This document shows, piece by piece, positions 1 to 8,906 of a stretch of DNA of 64,000 bases. The position numbers and the translations under genes are program-made. Every line of letters begins with the position of its first letter. The stretch's first letter is position 1. The DNA is from Flavobacterium chungbukense (GTDB lineage: Bacteria; Bacteroidota; Bacteroidia; Flavobacteriales; Flavobacteriaceae). Where the stretch lies: the NCBI RefSeq assembly GCF_020805785.1, contig NZ_JAJGZV010000001.1:620001-684000 (forward strand), read 5' to 3'. A model generated the notes under the pieces. That model had not been told where the DNA came from and did no database searches. It worked only from the letters and a program-made list of their open reading frames with translations.

Positions 1-6
1 TAAAGG

Positions 7-24
7 CACATAGTAATCTATGTG
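7..24. repeat. Short hairpin downstream of the SusD-like gene
   Basis: CACATAG, four bases, CTATGTG forms a perfect 7-bp hairpin just beyond the susD stop codon. The same ctatgtttctatgtgttta wording recurs at about 70-90 and near 45385 and 45625, so this is probably part of a dispersed repeat. A terminator role is possible, but no clean T-run follows on the minus strand. Confidence 0.4.
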
Positions 25-100
25 TGAAAAATATGTTTTTCTTTAAACTTCTTTTATTCAAAAATTAATTCTATGTTTCTATGTGTTTAAAAATTAATAG

Positions 101-1573
101 TTAATATCCAGGGTTTTGTGGTAAACCGTCAGGGTTGATATTTCTTTCACTTTGTGGAATCGGATAAAGATTATTTCTTTCCGAAACAGAGTTTTTAGCC
201 GTTACTTTTTTCACTTCTGTAACCAAAGTTCCCCATCTCACCAAGTCAAACCATCTTTGTCCTTCTTGAACAAATTCTTTTTTGCGTTCTTCCTGAATTG
301 CCGCTCTAAAAGTGGTTTGATTTAATCCGATTAAATCAACTGTTACATCTGGAGTTGTAATGGCTTTTCCAAATGCTCTTCTTCTAACTTGATTGATCAA
401 TTCATAAGATTCTGCAGTTGGTCCGCTTTGTTCATTTATCGCTTCCGCTAATGACAAAAGAATGTCTGCGTAACGAATAATAGGAAAGTTAATGGCTACG
501 TTTCCAGGTGTTGCCAAGTTGGTTAAATCCAAATATTTTTTGAAAATTGGTTTTGGAAAAGTATAAAGTGTTCCAGTAGCCGGATTAAGTAATTGTTTGG
601 CATAACTTACATCTCTTCTTTTATCTCCAGGTGCATAAATGTCGTAGAATAGCGCCACATCAGAAACGATATCTGCTGGTTCAGTTGCAGTAAATCCTGT
701 GAAAGAAGTGGCTTGAAAAGTACTTCCGCTAGAACCGTTTCCTGCCTGATTTGGCTCAAACTGTACAGAGAAAATATGTTCTTTTCCGTTCTTTTTAGTT
801 TTAGTAAAAATGTCTTGAAAATCTTCAAACAAAGCATATCCGTAACCACCATTAATTACTTCTCTAGCTTTTAAAATTGTATTTGGCCAATCTTTTCTTG
901 TGATGTATACTTTTGCTAAAATTGCTTTTGCAGCTCCAGAAGTTGCACGTCCCGCGTCTGCAGCACTGTAAGTTGCAGGTAAACTTTCAGCATCTGTTAA
1001 ATCTTTAATGATTTGAGTATAAACTTCTTCAGCAGTGGCACGATTCGTTTTTAAATTACCTAATTGAATAGAAGTTGCTTCATGCAAAACAATCGGAACT
1101 CCGCCCCAAAGACGAACTGCTTGAAAATACAATAATCCTCTGATGAATTTAGCCTCGTTAATTAATCTTGTTTTTACAATTTCATTTCCAGTTACTTTCG
1201 GAATATTATCAATAGCAACATTGGCTCTGTTGATTCCTGCATAAATTTGTCTCCAAGCTACTTGGACACGGTCGGTAGTGGCATCGTGAGTTAGCGCGCT
1301 CATCGCTCTTACCTGCGGATTGGTTGCAGAAACTCCAGCAGCTGCATAATCTGAACCCATATCAGTTAAGAAATAAAGGTTTCTTCCAAATAAACTTTGT
1401 TCTCCTGGATCAAGGCTTAAAGAAGCATAAACAGCAGTTACACTTGCTACAGCATCATCTTGAGTATTAAAATAATTGGCTTCGGTAACAAAAGAGTTTG
1501 GTGTTACCTCAAGCTCCGTGCACGATACCAGTAAACCGGCACTTAAAAGGAATGTTATAATGATCTTTTTCAT
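101..1573 (-). CDS. SusD/RagB-family outer-membrane nutrient-binding lipoprotein
   Basis: The 490-residue product is a surface lipoprotein of the SusD/RagB family, which captures a ligand and passes it to its SusC partner. A lipoprotein signal peptide is visible: a basic start, a hydrophobic stretch and the lipobox LVSC with the acylated cysteine at residue 18. The helical TPR-like SusD body follows, and the C-terminal part has the family pattern FVQEGQRWFDLVRWG and an NPGY ending. It lies 18 bases downstream of the susC-like gene on the same strand, the usual operon order (susC then susD). The substrate cannot be read from the sequence: no glycoside hydrolase or peptidase is visible beside the pair, and the gene downstream is outside the window. 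Family assignment is very likely; the ligand is unknown. Confidence 0.95.
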   Translation of the reverse strand: MKKIIITFLLSAGLLVSCTELEVTPNSFVTEANYFNTQDDAVASVTAVYASLSLDPGEQSLFGRNLYFLTDMGSDYAAAGVSATNPQVRAMSALTHDATTDRVQVAWRQIYAGINRANVAIDNIPKVTGNEIVKTRLINEAKFIRGLLYFQAVRLWGGVPIVLHEATSIQLGNLKTNRATAEEVYTQIIKDLTDAESLPATYSAADAGRATSGAAKAILAKVYITRKDWPNTILKAREVINGGYGYALFEDFQDIFTKTKKNGKEHIFSVQFEPNQAGNGSSGSTFQATSFTGFTATEPADIVSDVALFYDIYAPGDKRRDVSYAKQLLNPATGTLYTFPKPIFKKYLDLTNLATPGNVAINFPIIRYADILLSLAEAINEQSGPTAESYELINQVRRRAFGKAITTPDVTVDLIGLNQTTFRAAIQEERKKEFVQEGQRWFDLVRWGTLVTEVKKVTAKNSVSERNNLYPIPQSERNINPDGLPQNPGY

Positions 1574-1591
1574 TTTGATATATTTTTTTTC

Positions 1592-4500
1592 TTAGAAAGT
1601 TACGTTCAAGCCCGAGATGAATGTTTTTGAGTTTGGATAAGATCCAAAATCAATTCCCGGATATAAGTTGTTTTGTTCGTATGAACTTACTTCTGGGTCA
1701 TATCCAGTGTATTTTGTCCATGTAATTAAATTTTCTGCAGAAACATAGAATTTCACACTTTTTGTTCCTAATTTTTTAGAAACACTTTTTGGTAACGTGT
1801 AACCTAATGTGATTAATTTTAATCTTAAGAAAGAAGCATCTTCTACATATCTTTCAGAAACAATTCCTAAAGGAGAACTTGTTGCTCTCGGAATTTCATT
1901 ACTTGGGTTTGTTGGTGTCCAACGATCATTTAACGTAGCCGCTGCATTTGTTCCAAGAGTAGAAATTTCTAATTGCTGATTTAGAGCGTTGAAGATTTTT
2001 CCGCCATAAGATCCTTGGAAAGAGAAATTCAAATCAAAATCATTGTATGAAATCGTGTTGCTGAAACTTCCAACAAATTTTGGCTGAGAAGTCCCTAAAT
2101 TTCCTTTATCCAAAGCGTTGATCACCCCATCGCCATTTGCATCTACATATTTTCTATCTCCAATTTTTGTATTGGCTAAACTGTTGATTTTTGGCTGCGT
2201 GTTTACTTCTTCCTGAGTTTGGAAAATTCCGTTTGTTCTGTATCCCCAGAAAGTTCCTAAAGGCAGACCTACTTTTACAATTACGGGTTGTTGCTGCAAT
2301 AATGATCCATTTGGTACTACAGGGAAAAATTCGTTAACGCCATTTCCAATCTCGGTAACTTTATTTCTGTTTAGAGAAAAGACTAGATTTGAATTCCATG
2401 CAAAATTTTCTGTTTTCAAGTTTTCTGTTGTCAAACCAACTTCAAAACCTTTGTTTTCAACTCCACCAATGTTTTGAAGAACAGTTGCATAACCTGAACT
2501 CAACGGAACAGGAACACTAATCAATAAATCTTTTGTCTTTTTATAATACACATCAAAAACAAAATTGATTTTTCTGTCAAGTAAAGACAAGTCTAAACCG
2601 ACATTGTATTGATCTGTTTTTTCCCATTTCAAATCAGGATTTGCCAATCGGGTAGGAGCGATACCAGTATACAATGTTCCTCCAAAAGAATAGTTTACAG
2701 AGCCCATTTGAGCCAAAGCAAGATAATTTCCAATTTCTTGGTTTCCTGTGGTTCCGGCTGTAATTCTAAGTTTAGCTTCGGTTACACCTTTAATGTTGTT
2801 GGCAAATTCCTCATCGGTAATGTTCCAAGAAAAACCTGCAGAAGGAAAGTAGCCCCAAAGAGATTCAGAACCAAATCGAGAAGAACCATCGGCACGGCCT
2901 GATAACGTTAAATTGTATTTTCCTTTATAAGAATAATTAACTCTTGCTAGCCACGATTTCAATACACTTTCATAAGCGTCACTATAAGGTTTTACAGCTA
3001 CACCATCTTGAATCGCATTATAAGTATTAGCATCATTAACAAAAGTATTTGCTCCTGCATTTACTACTTCTCCTTTTGTATATTGAAGTGTGTAACCGCC
3101 TAAAGCAGAAAATTTATGATTTTCTCCGAAGTTGGTATTATAATTTAATGTGTTTTCATTTAAAACAGAACTTACAATTCTGTCTCCAATAGATGCTAAA
3201 CCTTTTGTTCCAGCTCCATTTGAAGTATTTGCTGGTGCATAATAATTTTGTTTTGTATTGATAACATCACCACTAACAGCAACTTTCGCAGTCAATTTTT
3301 TAGTGACTTTGTATTCACCAAATAAACTGGTTAAAATTCTATTGATTTTAGTTTCGTTGATTGTATTTTCCAAATCATTAATCGGATTCGGAACATAACC
3401 ATTTACAGAAGTAGCATAAGGATTATTGGTTACGTTGTAACTTCCGTCAGCATTTTTTATCGGAACTACAGGAGCAGTCAATAATACACCAACTAAAGGA
3501 TTTGGATTTCTTCCTCCACTGCTACTCGCACCAACACCATTTGAAATAGAATTAGTATAGTTGGCATTTACACCAAATTTAAAATTTTGAGAATAATTTC
3601 TTTCGTAATTCGCACGAAGTGAAATACGTTTGAAATCGGTTGCTATTACAACTCCGTCCTGATCAAAATATCCTGCAGAAATAGAGTATCTAGATCTTTC
3701 ATCACCACCAGAAAAAGATAAATTATGACTTTGAATAGGCGCTGCGGTTCTAAAAGCTTCAGACTGCCAATCGTAACTTCCAGAAGTTTTAAAAGCCTCA
3801 ATTTGTGCAGCAGTAAATGAAGGTGCCTGACCGATACTTGCTTGAACATCATTTCTTAAACTTGCCCATTCGCTGGCATTCATTAATTTCAATTTTTTTG
3901 AAACATTTTGAAATCCGAAATAACCTTGGTATGAGATATTATCTTGTCCCTTTGTTCCTTTTTTAGTCGTAATAATCACAACTCCATTAGCACCACGAGA
4001 ACCATAGATTGCTGTTGCAGATGCATCTTTCAGAACTTCGATCGATTCGATATCTGCGGGATTTATAGTCGATAATACGTTTACGCTTGCACCTGCATAA
4101 GTCACACCAGCAGAACTGTTAGCATTATCATTATAAATTAAGATTCCGTCCACAACATAAAGTGGTTCGTTACCCGCTGTAATTGAGTTTCCTCCACGAA
4201 TACGTACACTGGAAGAGGCACCTGGACGCCCCGAACTTTGTGTAACTACAACCCCAGCAACAGCACCTCTTAAAAGGTTATCTGCAGATGAAGTTACCTG
4301 AGATAAATTGGCTTTTGGTACAGAAGCTACAGAACCTGTAATATCCTTTCTTTTTTGAGTTCCGTATCCTACAACTACCAGTTCATCAAGTTCTTGGCGT
4401 TCTTCTTTTAAGTTGATGATTACCGGATTCTTTTCTACAATAACTTCTGCTTTTTTGTATCCAATGTAGCTTACAATTAGTGTGTAAGGAAATTTCTGTC

Positions 4501-4717
4501 CGGTTTGAAAATAGAATTTTCCTTCGGCATCTGTAATAACACCGTGAGTTGTTCCTTTGATAGTAACAGAAGCACCTATAATGGGCTGATTTGTAATGTC
4601 ATCCACTACAGTTCCGTCTAGTTTTGACTGAATAAGCGGGGTAGTATTTTGGGCTTGTATGCCTGCCGTTATGAAGAGTAGAAACAGCAGTATGTGTATG
4701 TTTAACTTTTTTTTCAT
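1592..4717 (-). CDS. SusC/RagA-family TonB-dependent outer-membrane transporter
   Basis: The 1041-residue protein is a SusC/RagA-type TonB-linked outer-membrane channel. A signal peptide ends near GIQAQ (residue about 23). It is followed by a carboxypeptidase-D-like regulatory fold (about residues 30-110, including GASVTIKGTTHGVITDAEGK), a TonB box region (LDELVVVGYGTQKR), the plug domain with VRIRGGNSITAGNEPLYVVDG and the SusC-specific IESIEVLKDASATAIYGSRG, and then a long beta-barrel ending in an aromatic residue (NVTF). Its length is normal for the family. It pairs with the SusD-like gene immediately downstream. A good Bacteroidota promoter lies about 490 bases upstream, implying a long untranslated leader. 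No anti-sigma/ECF pair is adjacent. Substrate unknown. Confidence 0.96.
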   Translation of the reverse strand: MKKKLNIHILLFLLFITAGIQAQNTTPLIQSKLDGTVVDDITNQPIIGASVTIKGTTHGVITDAEGKFYFQTGQKFPYTLIVSYIGYKKAEVIVEKNPVIINLKEERQELDELVVVGYGTQKRKDITGSVASVPKANLSQVTSSADNLLRGAVAGVVVTQSSGRPGASSSVRIRGGNSITAGNEPLYVVDGILIYNDNANSSAGVTYAGASVNVLSTINPADIESIEVLKDASATAIYGSRGANGVVIITTKKGTKGQDNISYQGYFGFQNVSKKLKLMNASEWASLRNDVQASIGQAPSFTAAQIEAFKTSGSYDWQSEAFRTAAPIQSHNLSFSGGDERSRYSISAGYFDQDGVVIATDFKRISLRANYERNYSQNFKFGVNANYTNSISNGVGASSSGGRNPNPLVGVLLTAPVVPIKNADGSYNVTNNPYATSVNGYVPNPINDLENTINETKINRILTSLFGEYKVTKKLTAKVAVSGDVINTKQNYYAPANTSNGAGTKGLASIGDRIVSSVLNENTLNYNTNFGENHKFSALGGYTLQYTKGEVVNAGANTFVNDANTYNAIQDGVAVKPYSDAYESVLKSWLARVNYSYKGKYNLTLSGRADGSSRFGSESLWGYFPSAGFSWNITDEEFANNIKGVTEAKLRITAGTTGNQEIGNYLALAQMGSVNYSFGGTLYTGIAPTRLANPDLKWEKTDQYNVGLDLSLLDRKINFVFDVYYKKTKDLLISVPVPLSSGYATVLQNIGGVENKGFEVGLTTENLKTENFAWNSNLVFSLNRNKVTEIGNGVNEFFPVVPNGSLLQQQPVIVKVGLPLGTFWGYRTNGIFQTQEEVNTQPKINSLANTKIGDRKYVDANGDGVINALDKGNLGTSQPKFVGSFSNTISYNDFDLNFSFQGSYGGKIFNALNQQLEISTLGTNAAATLNDRWTPTNPSNEIPRATSSPLGIVSERYVEDASFLRLKLITLGYTLPKSVSKKLGTKSVKFYVSAENLITWTKYTGYDPEVSSYEQNNLYPGIDFGSYPNSKTFISGLNVTF

Positions 4718-4820
4718 TTCTTTGTGTTGGTTTTAAGTAATTAACAAGACGCCCTGAGCACTGTTTATACAGCACTCTAAAAAGTGTTCTTGATTTAGTG
4801 ATAAATGTTCTTTAAGCCTC

Positions 4821-4853
4821 GCCATTTCTGTTGCCGCAGAAATGGCTTTTTTT
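4821..4853. terminator. Strong hairpin with T-run in the susC leader region
   Basis: GCCATTTCTG, six bases, CAGAAATGGC makes a perfect 10-bp stem followed on the plus strand by seven T. It looks like a Rho-independent terminator for a plus-strand transcript, yet no plus-strand gene lies upstream. In the minus-strand susC leader the same bases would be a stable stem about 105 bases before the start codon. Either a short RNA antisense to the leader ends here, or the stem is part of the leader fold. Confidence 0.5.
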
Positions 4854-5210
4854 ATTTACAGCAACAGGTTTGCATTGTTTTCATTTTAGTTTTTTTTAAT
4901 TGTTAGTTATTTTAATTTTTGAAATATAGGCATGGTTTCAAGAATCAATCAGATGCAGTAAATGCAATTGAAAGATTTTTGTGTAAACTCAATAAATATT
5001 TTCGGTGATGAATTTTTAAGAAATCTGCTTTTGGAAAATGGTATAAAAAGCACATAATTTAAAAGTAGGTTTTAACAACAGAAACACATATAACAGAAAG
5101 TGTTATAAGTGTATACTTTAGGAAGAATGTAATGCGATATGCTTTCTGTCGTTTTCACAATAATAATTTTTATGTTTGAAACATTATTTAAACTCTACTA
5201 ATCCTATAGA

Positions 5211-5242
5211 CAAAGTTAATTTTTATATAATAAAAACCAAAA
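5211..5242 (-). promoter_or_regulatory. Predicted susC promoter (Bacteroidota -33/-7)
   Basis: On the minus strand TTTTG (complement of 5238-5242) is separated by 19 bases from TAACTTTG (complement of 5211-5218), matching the Bacteroidota consensus TTTG-N19-TAnnTTTG. Transcription would start near 5205, giving a leader of about 490 bases before the susC start at 4717. Confidence 0.65.
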
Positions 5243-5705
5243 GTTTGTAAAGTTTTTTTTGAAAAATATTCATTTCTAGCGCTTTCTGTAAAACTAATTT
5301 TTATTTAACCCCTTATTTTTAAAGGCTTAGGAGCGAATTTGTAATTCAGGTAAATGTTAAGAAAAATAATAATTGAGTATTTAAAATGTAGTATTTTACA
5401 CTTGTTTTTTTTGCTTTTAAATTCATGTAAAATTTAAAAGCAAGTACAAAAACGTCAAGATAAAAGAAAAAGATGCTTTAGTTTTGTTTTCTAATTAGAA
5501 AACAATCGAACTTTTAGTGTATAAATTGCAAAATTAAACTCAAGAAAATTTAAACTTTAAATAATTACACATAATTATTTAAAATTCTTACAATAGAACG
5601 TTTATAAATATTGGTGTTCATTTAAAAAAACTGTTTGTTATTTATTGTAATTGGTTAATATATTGTACTTTAGAATGTTTTATATTAAAGACTAAATTAT
5701 CTTTA

Positions 5706-5751
5706 ATATGATATATGTCATATTTTGTAAGTATTTAAGATTTTAATTTTG
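5706..5751 (+). promoter_or_regulatory. FNR/CRP-type operator and promoter of the narK operon
   Basis: ATATGA-N6-TCATAT (5706-5723) is a perfect inverted repeat with the TGA-N6-TCA spacing of Crp/Fnr-family operators. A good -7 element, TAATTTTG, lies at 5744-5751, so the operator centre falls near -42 from the expected start (about 5757), the class II activator position. No proper -33 element is present, as expected for an activator-dependent promoter. A similar site lies before the porin at 30883-30904. The candidate regulator is the FNR-like protein at 27202-27906. Confidence 0.65.
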
Positions 5752-5799
5752 TTGCATTATTGAAGTGCAGCTTATTTCAATAATATTTAAAATTTTGAT

Positions 5800-7275
5800 A
5801 TGAATAACCTTTCTCAATCACACCGTATTTTATTTTTAAATACACTAGCCTTTACAGTATGTTTTGCTTGCTGGACATTAAATGGTGTTTTAGTAACTTT
5901 TTTGGCAGATAAAGGAATTTTTAATTTTACTGTTATTGAAACAGGATGGCTTTTAGGAATTCCAATTCTTTCAGGTTCTATTTTTAGACTTCCAATCGGA
6001 ATTTTAACGGATAAATACGGTGGAAAAATTGTTTTTTCAACTTTACTTTTATTGTGTTCTATTCCGCTCTTTTTATTGCCTTTTGCTAATTCTTTCTGGA
6101 GTTTTGCCGTTTTAAGTTTTTTCTTCGGATTAGTAGGGACCAGTTTTGCCGTTGGAATTGGCTACACATCTGTTTGGTATCCAAAAGAGTGGCAGGGAAG
6201 AGCGTTAGGTATTTTCGGAATGGGAAATGCTGGTGCGGCAATTACGACTTTCATTGCACCGACTTTATTAAACAATTTATCAGAGAAAGATCCAGTAAAT
6301 GGTTGGAAAATGCTGCCCATTATTTATGCGGCTGTTCTCGTAATTATTGGAATACTTTTTATTGTTTTTGCTAAAAACAAAACCAATCACGGCGTTTCAA
6401 AAAACATAACAGAATTATTATCCCCGCTCAAAAAAACTAGAGTTTGGCGTTTTGGAACGTATTACTTTTTAGTTTTTGGCTTTTTCGTTGCTTATTCGCA
6501 ATGGCTTCTTCCCAATTTTATGAATGTTTACGGTACAACTTTAGTAATGGGCGGAATGTTTGCTACAATGTTCAGTCTGCCTTCTGGAGTAATCAGGGCT
6601 TTTGGTGGATATCTTTCAGATAAATTCGGAGCCAGAAAAGTAATGTATTGGGTTTTAGGTTCTTCAATTGTAATTAGTTTTTTATTGATGTTTCCTAAAA
6701 TGGAAATTTTTACTGCGGGGCCAGGTGTAATGGCAATGAATAATGGTGTTGTAACAGAAATTGCTGCAGATAAAATAGTCGTAAACGGAAAAGCACATCT
6801 AATAGAAGCCAAGAAAGATGCTGAAATAAACAGGCAATCTGTTTTTCCAGTAAAAACTTCTTGGCAGGAAATTGTTGTAAAACAAAATCAAGAAGTCAAA
6901 AAGAAAGAATTATTGGCGCAGGGAGTAACACAAATAAACTTTAGTGCCAATCTATGGGTTTATTTGGTATTGGTAATCCTTATTGGAATTTCTTGGGGAA
7001 TCGGAAAAGCTGCAGTTTATAAACACATTCCGGAATATTTTCCAAATGAAGTCGGAGTTGTAGGTGGAATGGTTGGTTTAATAGGAGGTCTAGGAGGATT
7101 TTTAGGTCCAATAATCTTCGGATATCTTCTCAATTACACAGGATTATGGACAAGTTCTTGGATATTTATTTTCCTAGTCTCTGTTCTTTGCCTTCTATGG
7201 ATGCATCGAACAATCATAAATGTGACGAGAACTAAATTACCAAATTTTACAAGAGATATAGAAAGCAATCATTAA
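5800..7275 (+). CDS. narK: NarK-family nitrate/nitrite transporter with periplasmic insert
   Basis: The 491-residue product is a major-facilitator protein of the nitrate/nitrite porter family in the inner membrane. The nitrate signature GRALGIFGMGNAGAA (about residues 133-147) and the second glycine-rich signature GVVGGMVGLIGGLGGFLGP are clear, as are the two MFS loop motifs (GILTDKYGG, GYLSDKFGAR). An unusual insert of about 80 residues (about 301-382) sits between predicted TM9 and TM10, on the periplasmic side by topology. It is beta-rich and ends with QNQEVKKKELLAQG, which resembles the lipoyl/barrel-sandwich pattern. It heads an operon with a second NarK-like gene 12 bases downstream. 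It closely resembles the protein at 30928-32412, which has the same insert. Whether it imports nitrate or exchanges nitrate for nitrite cannot be told. Confidence 0.93.
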   Translation: MNNLSQSHRILFLNTLAFTVCFACWTLNGVLVTFLADKGIFNFTVIETGWLLGIPILSGSIFRLPIGILTDKYGGKIVFSTLLLLCSIPLFLLPFANSFWSFAVLSFFFGLVGTSFAVGIGYTSVWYPKEWQGRALGIFGMGNAGAAITTFIAPTLLNNLSEKDPVNGWKMLPIIYAAVLVIIGILFIVFAKNKTNHGVSKNITELLSPLKKTRVWRFGTYYFLVFGFFVAYSQWLLPNFMNVYGTTLVMGGMFATMFSLPSGVIRAFGGYLSDKFGARKVMYWVLGSSIVISFLLMFPKMEIFTAGPGVMAMNNGVVTEIAADKIVVNGKAHLIEAKKDAEINRQSVFPVKTSWQEIVVKQNQEVKKKELLAQGVTQINFSANLWVYLVLVILIGISWGIGKAAVYKHIPEYFPNEVGVVGGMVGLIGGLGGFLGPIIFGYLLNYTGLWTSSWIFIFLVSVLCLLWMHRTIINVTRTKLPNFTRDIESNH

Positions 7276-7287
7276 AAAAATAAACAT

Positions 7288-8880
7288 ATGAAAACTTGGT
7301 TAGACAAATGGGATCCAGAAGATGAAGCTTTTTGGAATGCTGGCGGAAGTAAAATTGCATGGAGGACATTAATAATAACAACAATAACTTTAATCTTATC
7401 ATTTGCTTCTTGGTTTATGATGAGCGTGATAGCCGTTAAACTACCTGGATTAGGATTTAATTTTTCTAAAGATCAGCTCTTTTGGTTAACAGCTATTCCA
7501 GGACTTGCCGCTGGATTTTTAAGAATTATTCATACTTTTTTATTACCCATTTTCGGAACACGTCATATCGTATCTTTTGCAACAGCGATAAAATTAATTC
7601 CAGTTATCGGGATTGGTTTTGCCATTATGAATGTCAATACGCCCTTTTGGGTTTTTGCCGTTTTAGCCTTTACAACAGGTTTTGGAGGAGGAGATTTCTC
7701 ATCCTATATGCCAAGTACGAGTTTATTTTTTCCTCAGAGATTAAAAGGAACTGCGTTAGGGCTACAAGCCGGAATTGGAAATTTTGGTGTTTCGATCGCG
7801 CAATTTGTTACACCGCTGATTATCAGTTTGGGAATTTACGGTGCAGCATCTAATTTTACAAGTGTTGATCCTAAAGAAACTTTAGCTCTTTTAGAAACAT
7901 CAAGTTTAGAAAAACAAAAGGAAGTTTTTGCGACATTTGATACAGAAGTTCAAACTAAAATACTTTCTAATGCAAAGCAAAATGTAATTGATTCGGTAAG
8001 TACCGCAGTAAATTCGACAGATAATGTTATTATTTTTAATGCCTTACCAATAAAAGCTAAAGCAAAAGCCATTGCAAACGCAAATCCGAAACTAGCTGAA
8101 AAAATCTTAGACAACATCGAACCTGATAATACAGCGGTTAAAAAATCAGAAATATACTTGCAGTCTGCCGCATTTTGGTACGTTCCATTTTTAATAATCA
8201 TGGCAATTTTAAGTTGGTTTTATTTAAGAAGTATTCCAATGATGGCTTCTGTAAAAGAACAGATGGATATTTTCTCAAACAAACATACTTGGTATTGCAT
8301 AATAACTTATGTAATGACTTTTGGAACTTTTGCAGGATTATCTGCTGCTTTTCCGTTAATGATTAAATTTCTTTACGGAGATTTTCCAAATGCACCAGAT
8401 CCTTTAGTATATGCGTTTTATGGACCATTATTAGGTTCTGCCAGCCGAATTGCTTTTGGATTTGTGGCTGATAAAGTTGGAGGAGCAATTTTAACAACGA
8501 TTACAGGTTTGGGAATTTTGGCAGGAGCAATCATATTGGTAACACAAGGTTTAGTTGCACCAACCAGCATGGAACAATTTCCACTTTTTGTTACCGTAAT
8601 TTTAGCCATGTTCTTTTTTACAGGAATTGGAAATGCAGGTACTTTTAGACAATATCCAATCATATTTAAAGAAAATCCACGTCAGGCAGCAGGAGTTATT
8701 GGATGGACAGCTGCAATCGCTGCTTTTGGACCTTTTATTTTTTCTAAATTAATTGGAAATAACATATCTGCTAATGGTACTGTAAATCAATTCTTTATTG
8801 GTGTTGCTATTTTCACTATATTAGCTACAGGTATCAATTGGTGGTTCTACAATCGTAAGAATTGTGAAAAACCAAGTTAA
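7288..8880 (+). CDS. Second NarK-type (NarK1-like) nitrate/nitrite MFS transporter
   Basis: A 530-residue major-facilitator protein of the nitrate transporter family, distinct from its neighbour. The nitrate signature region reads KGTALGLQAGIGNFGVSIAQF (about residues 153-173), and GADF-type glycine motifs (GFGGGDFSSYMPS) are typical of the NarK1 clade. Between TM5 and TM6 there is a helical hydrophilic insert of about 100 residues (190-290), predicted periplasmic, which ordinary NarK proteins lack. The gene starts 12 bases after the first narK stop and precedes the cytochrome b gene, so the two transporters and the reductase are probably co-transcribed. In other bacteria tandem NarK1/NarK2 pairs combine proton-driven nitrate uptake with nitrate/nitrite exchange. 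That division of labour is an inference here. Confidence 0.9.
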   Translation: MKTWLDKWDPEDEAFWNAGGSKIAWRTLIITTITLILSFASWFMMSVIAVKLPGLGFNFSKDQLFWLTAIPGLAAGFLRIIHTFLLPIFGTRHIVSFATAIKLIPVIGIGFAIMNVNTPFWVFAVLAFTTGFGGGDFSSYMPSTSLFFPQRLKGTALGLQAGIGNFGVSIAQFVTPLIISLGIYGAASNFTSVDPKETLALLETSSLEKQKEVFATFDTEVQTKILSNAKQNVIDSVSTAVNSTDNVIIFNALPIKAKAKAIANANPKLAEKILDNIEPDNTAVKKSEIYLQSAAFWYVPFLIIMAILSWFYLRSIPMMASVKEQMDIFSNKHTWYCIITYVMTFGTFAGLSAAFPLMIKFLYGDFPNAPDPLVYAFYGPLLGSASRIAFGFVADKVGGAILTTITGLGILAGAIILVTQGLVAPTSMEQFPLFVTVILAMFFFTGIGNAGTFRQYPIIFKENPRQAAGVIGWTAAIAAFGPFIFSKLIGNNISANGTVNQFFIGVAIFTILATGINWWFYNRKNCEKPS

Positions 8881-8906
8881 ATAAGTAATCATTTAATTTA
8901 TTAAAG

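Larger units (their letters stand above)
4718..5799. other. Gene-free divergent region between susC and the nitrate operon
   Basis: About 1.08 kb with no plausible coding sequence. It holds the susC promoter and long leader (4718-5242), the leader hairpin at 4821-4846, and the plus-strand narK promoter with an FNR-type site at 5706-5751. A second inverted repeat is present, ATATTAAAG (5682-5690) and CTTTAATAT (5701-5709), overlapping the left edge of the FNR-type site. The stretch 5250-5680 is very AT-rich and shows nothing else I can name. Confidence 0.6.
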
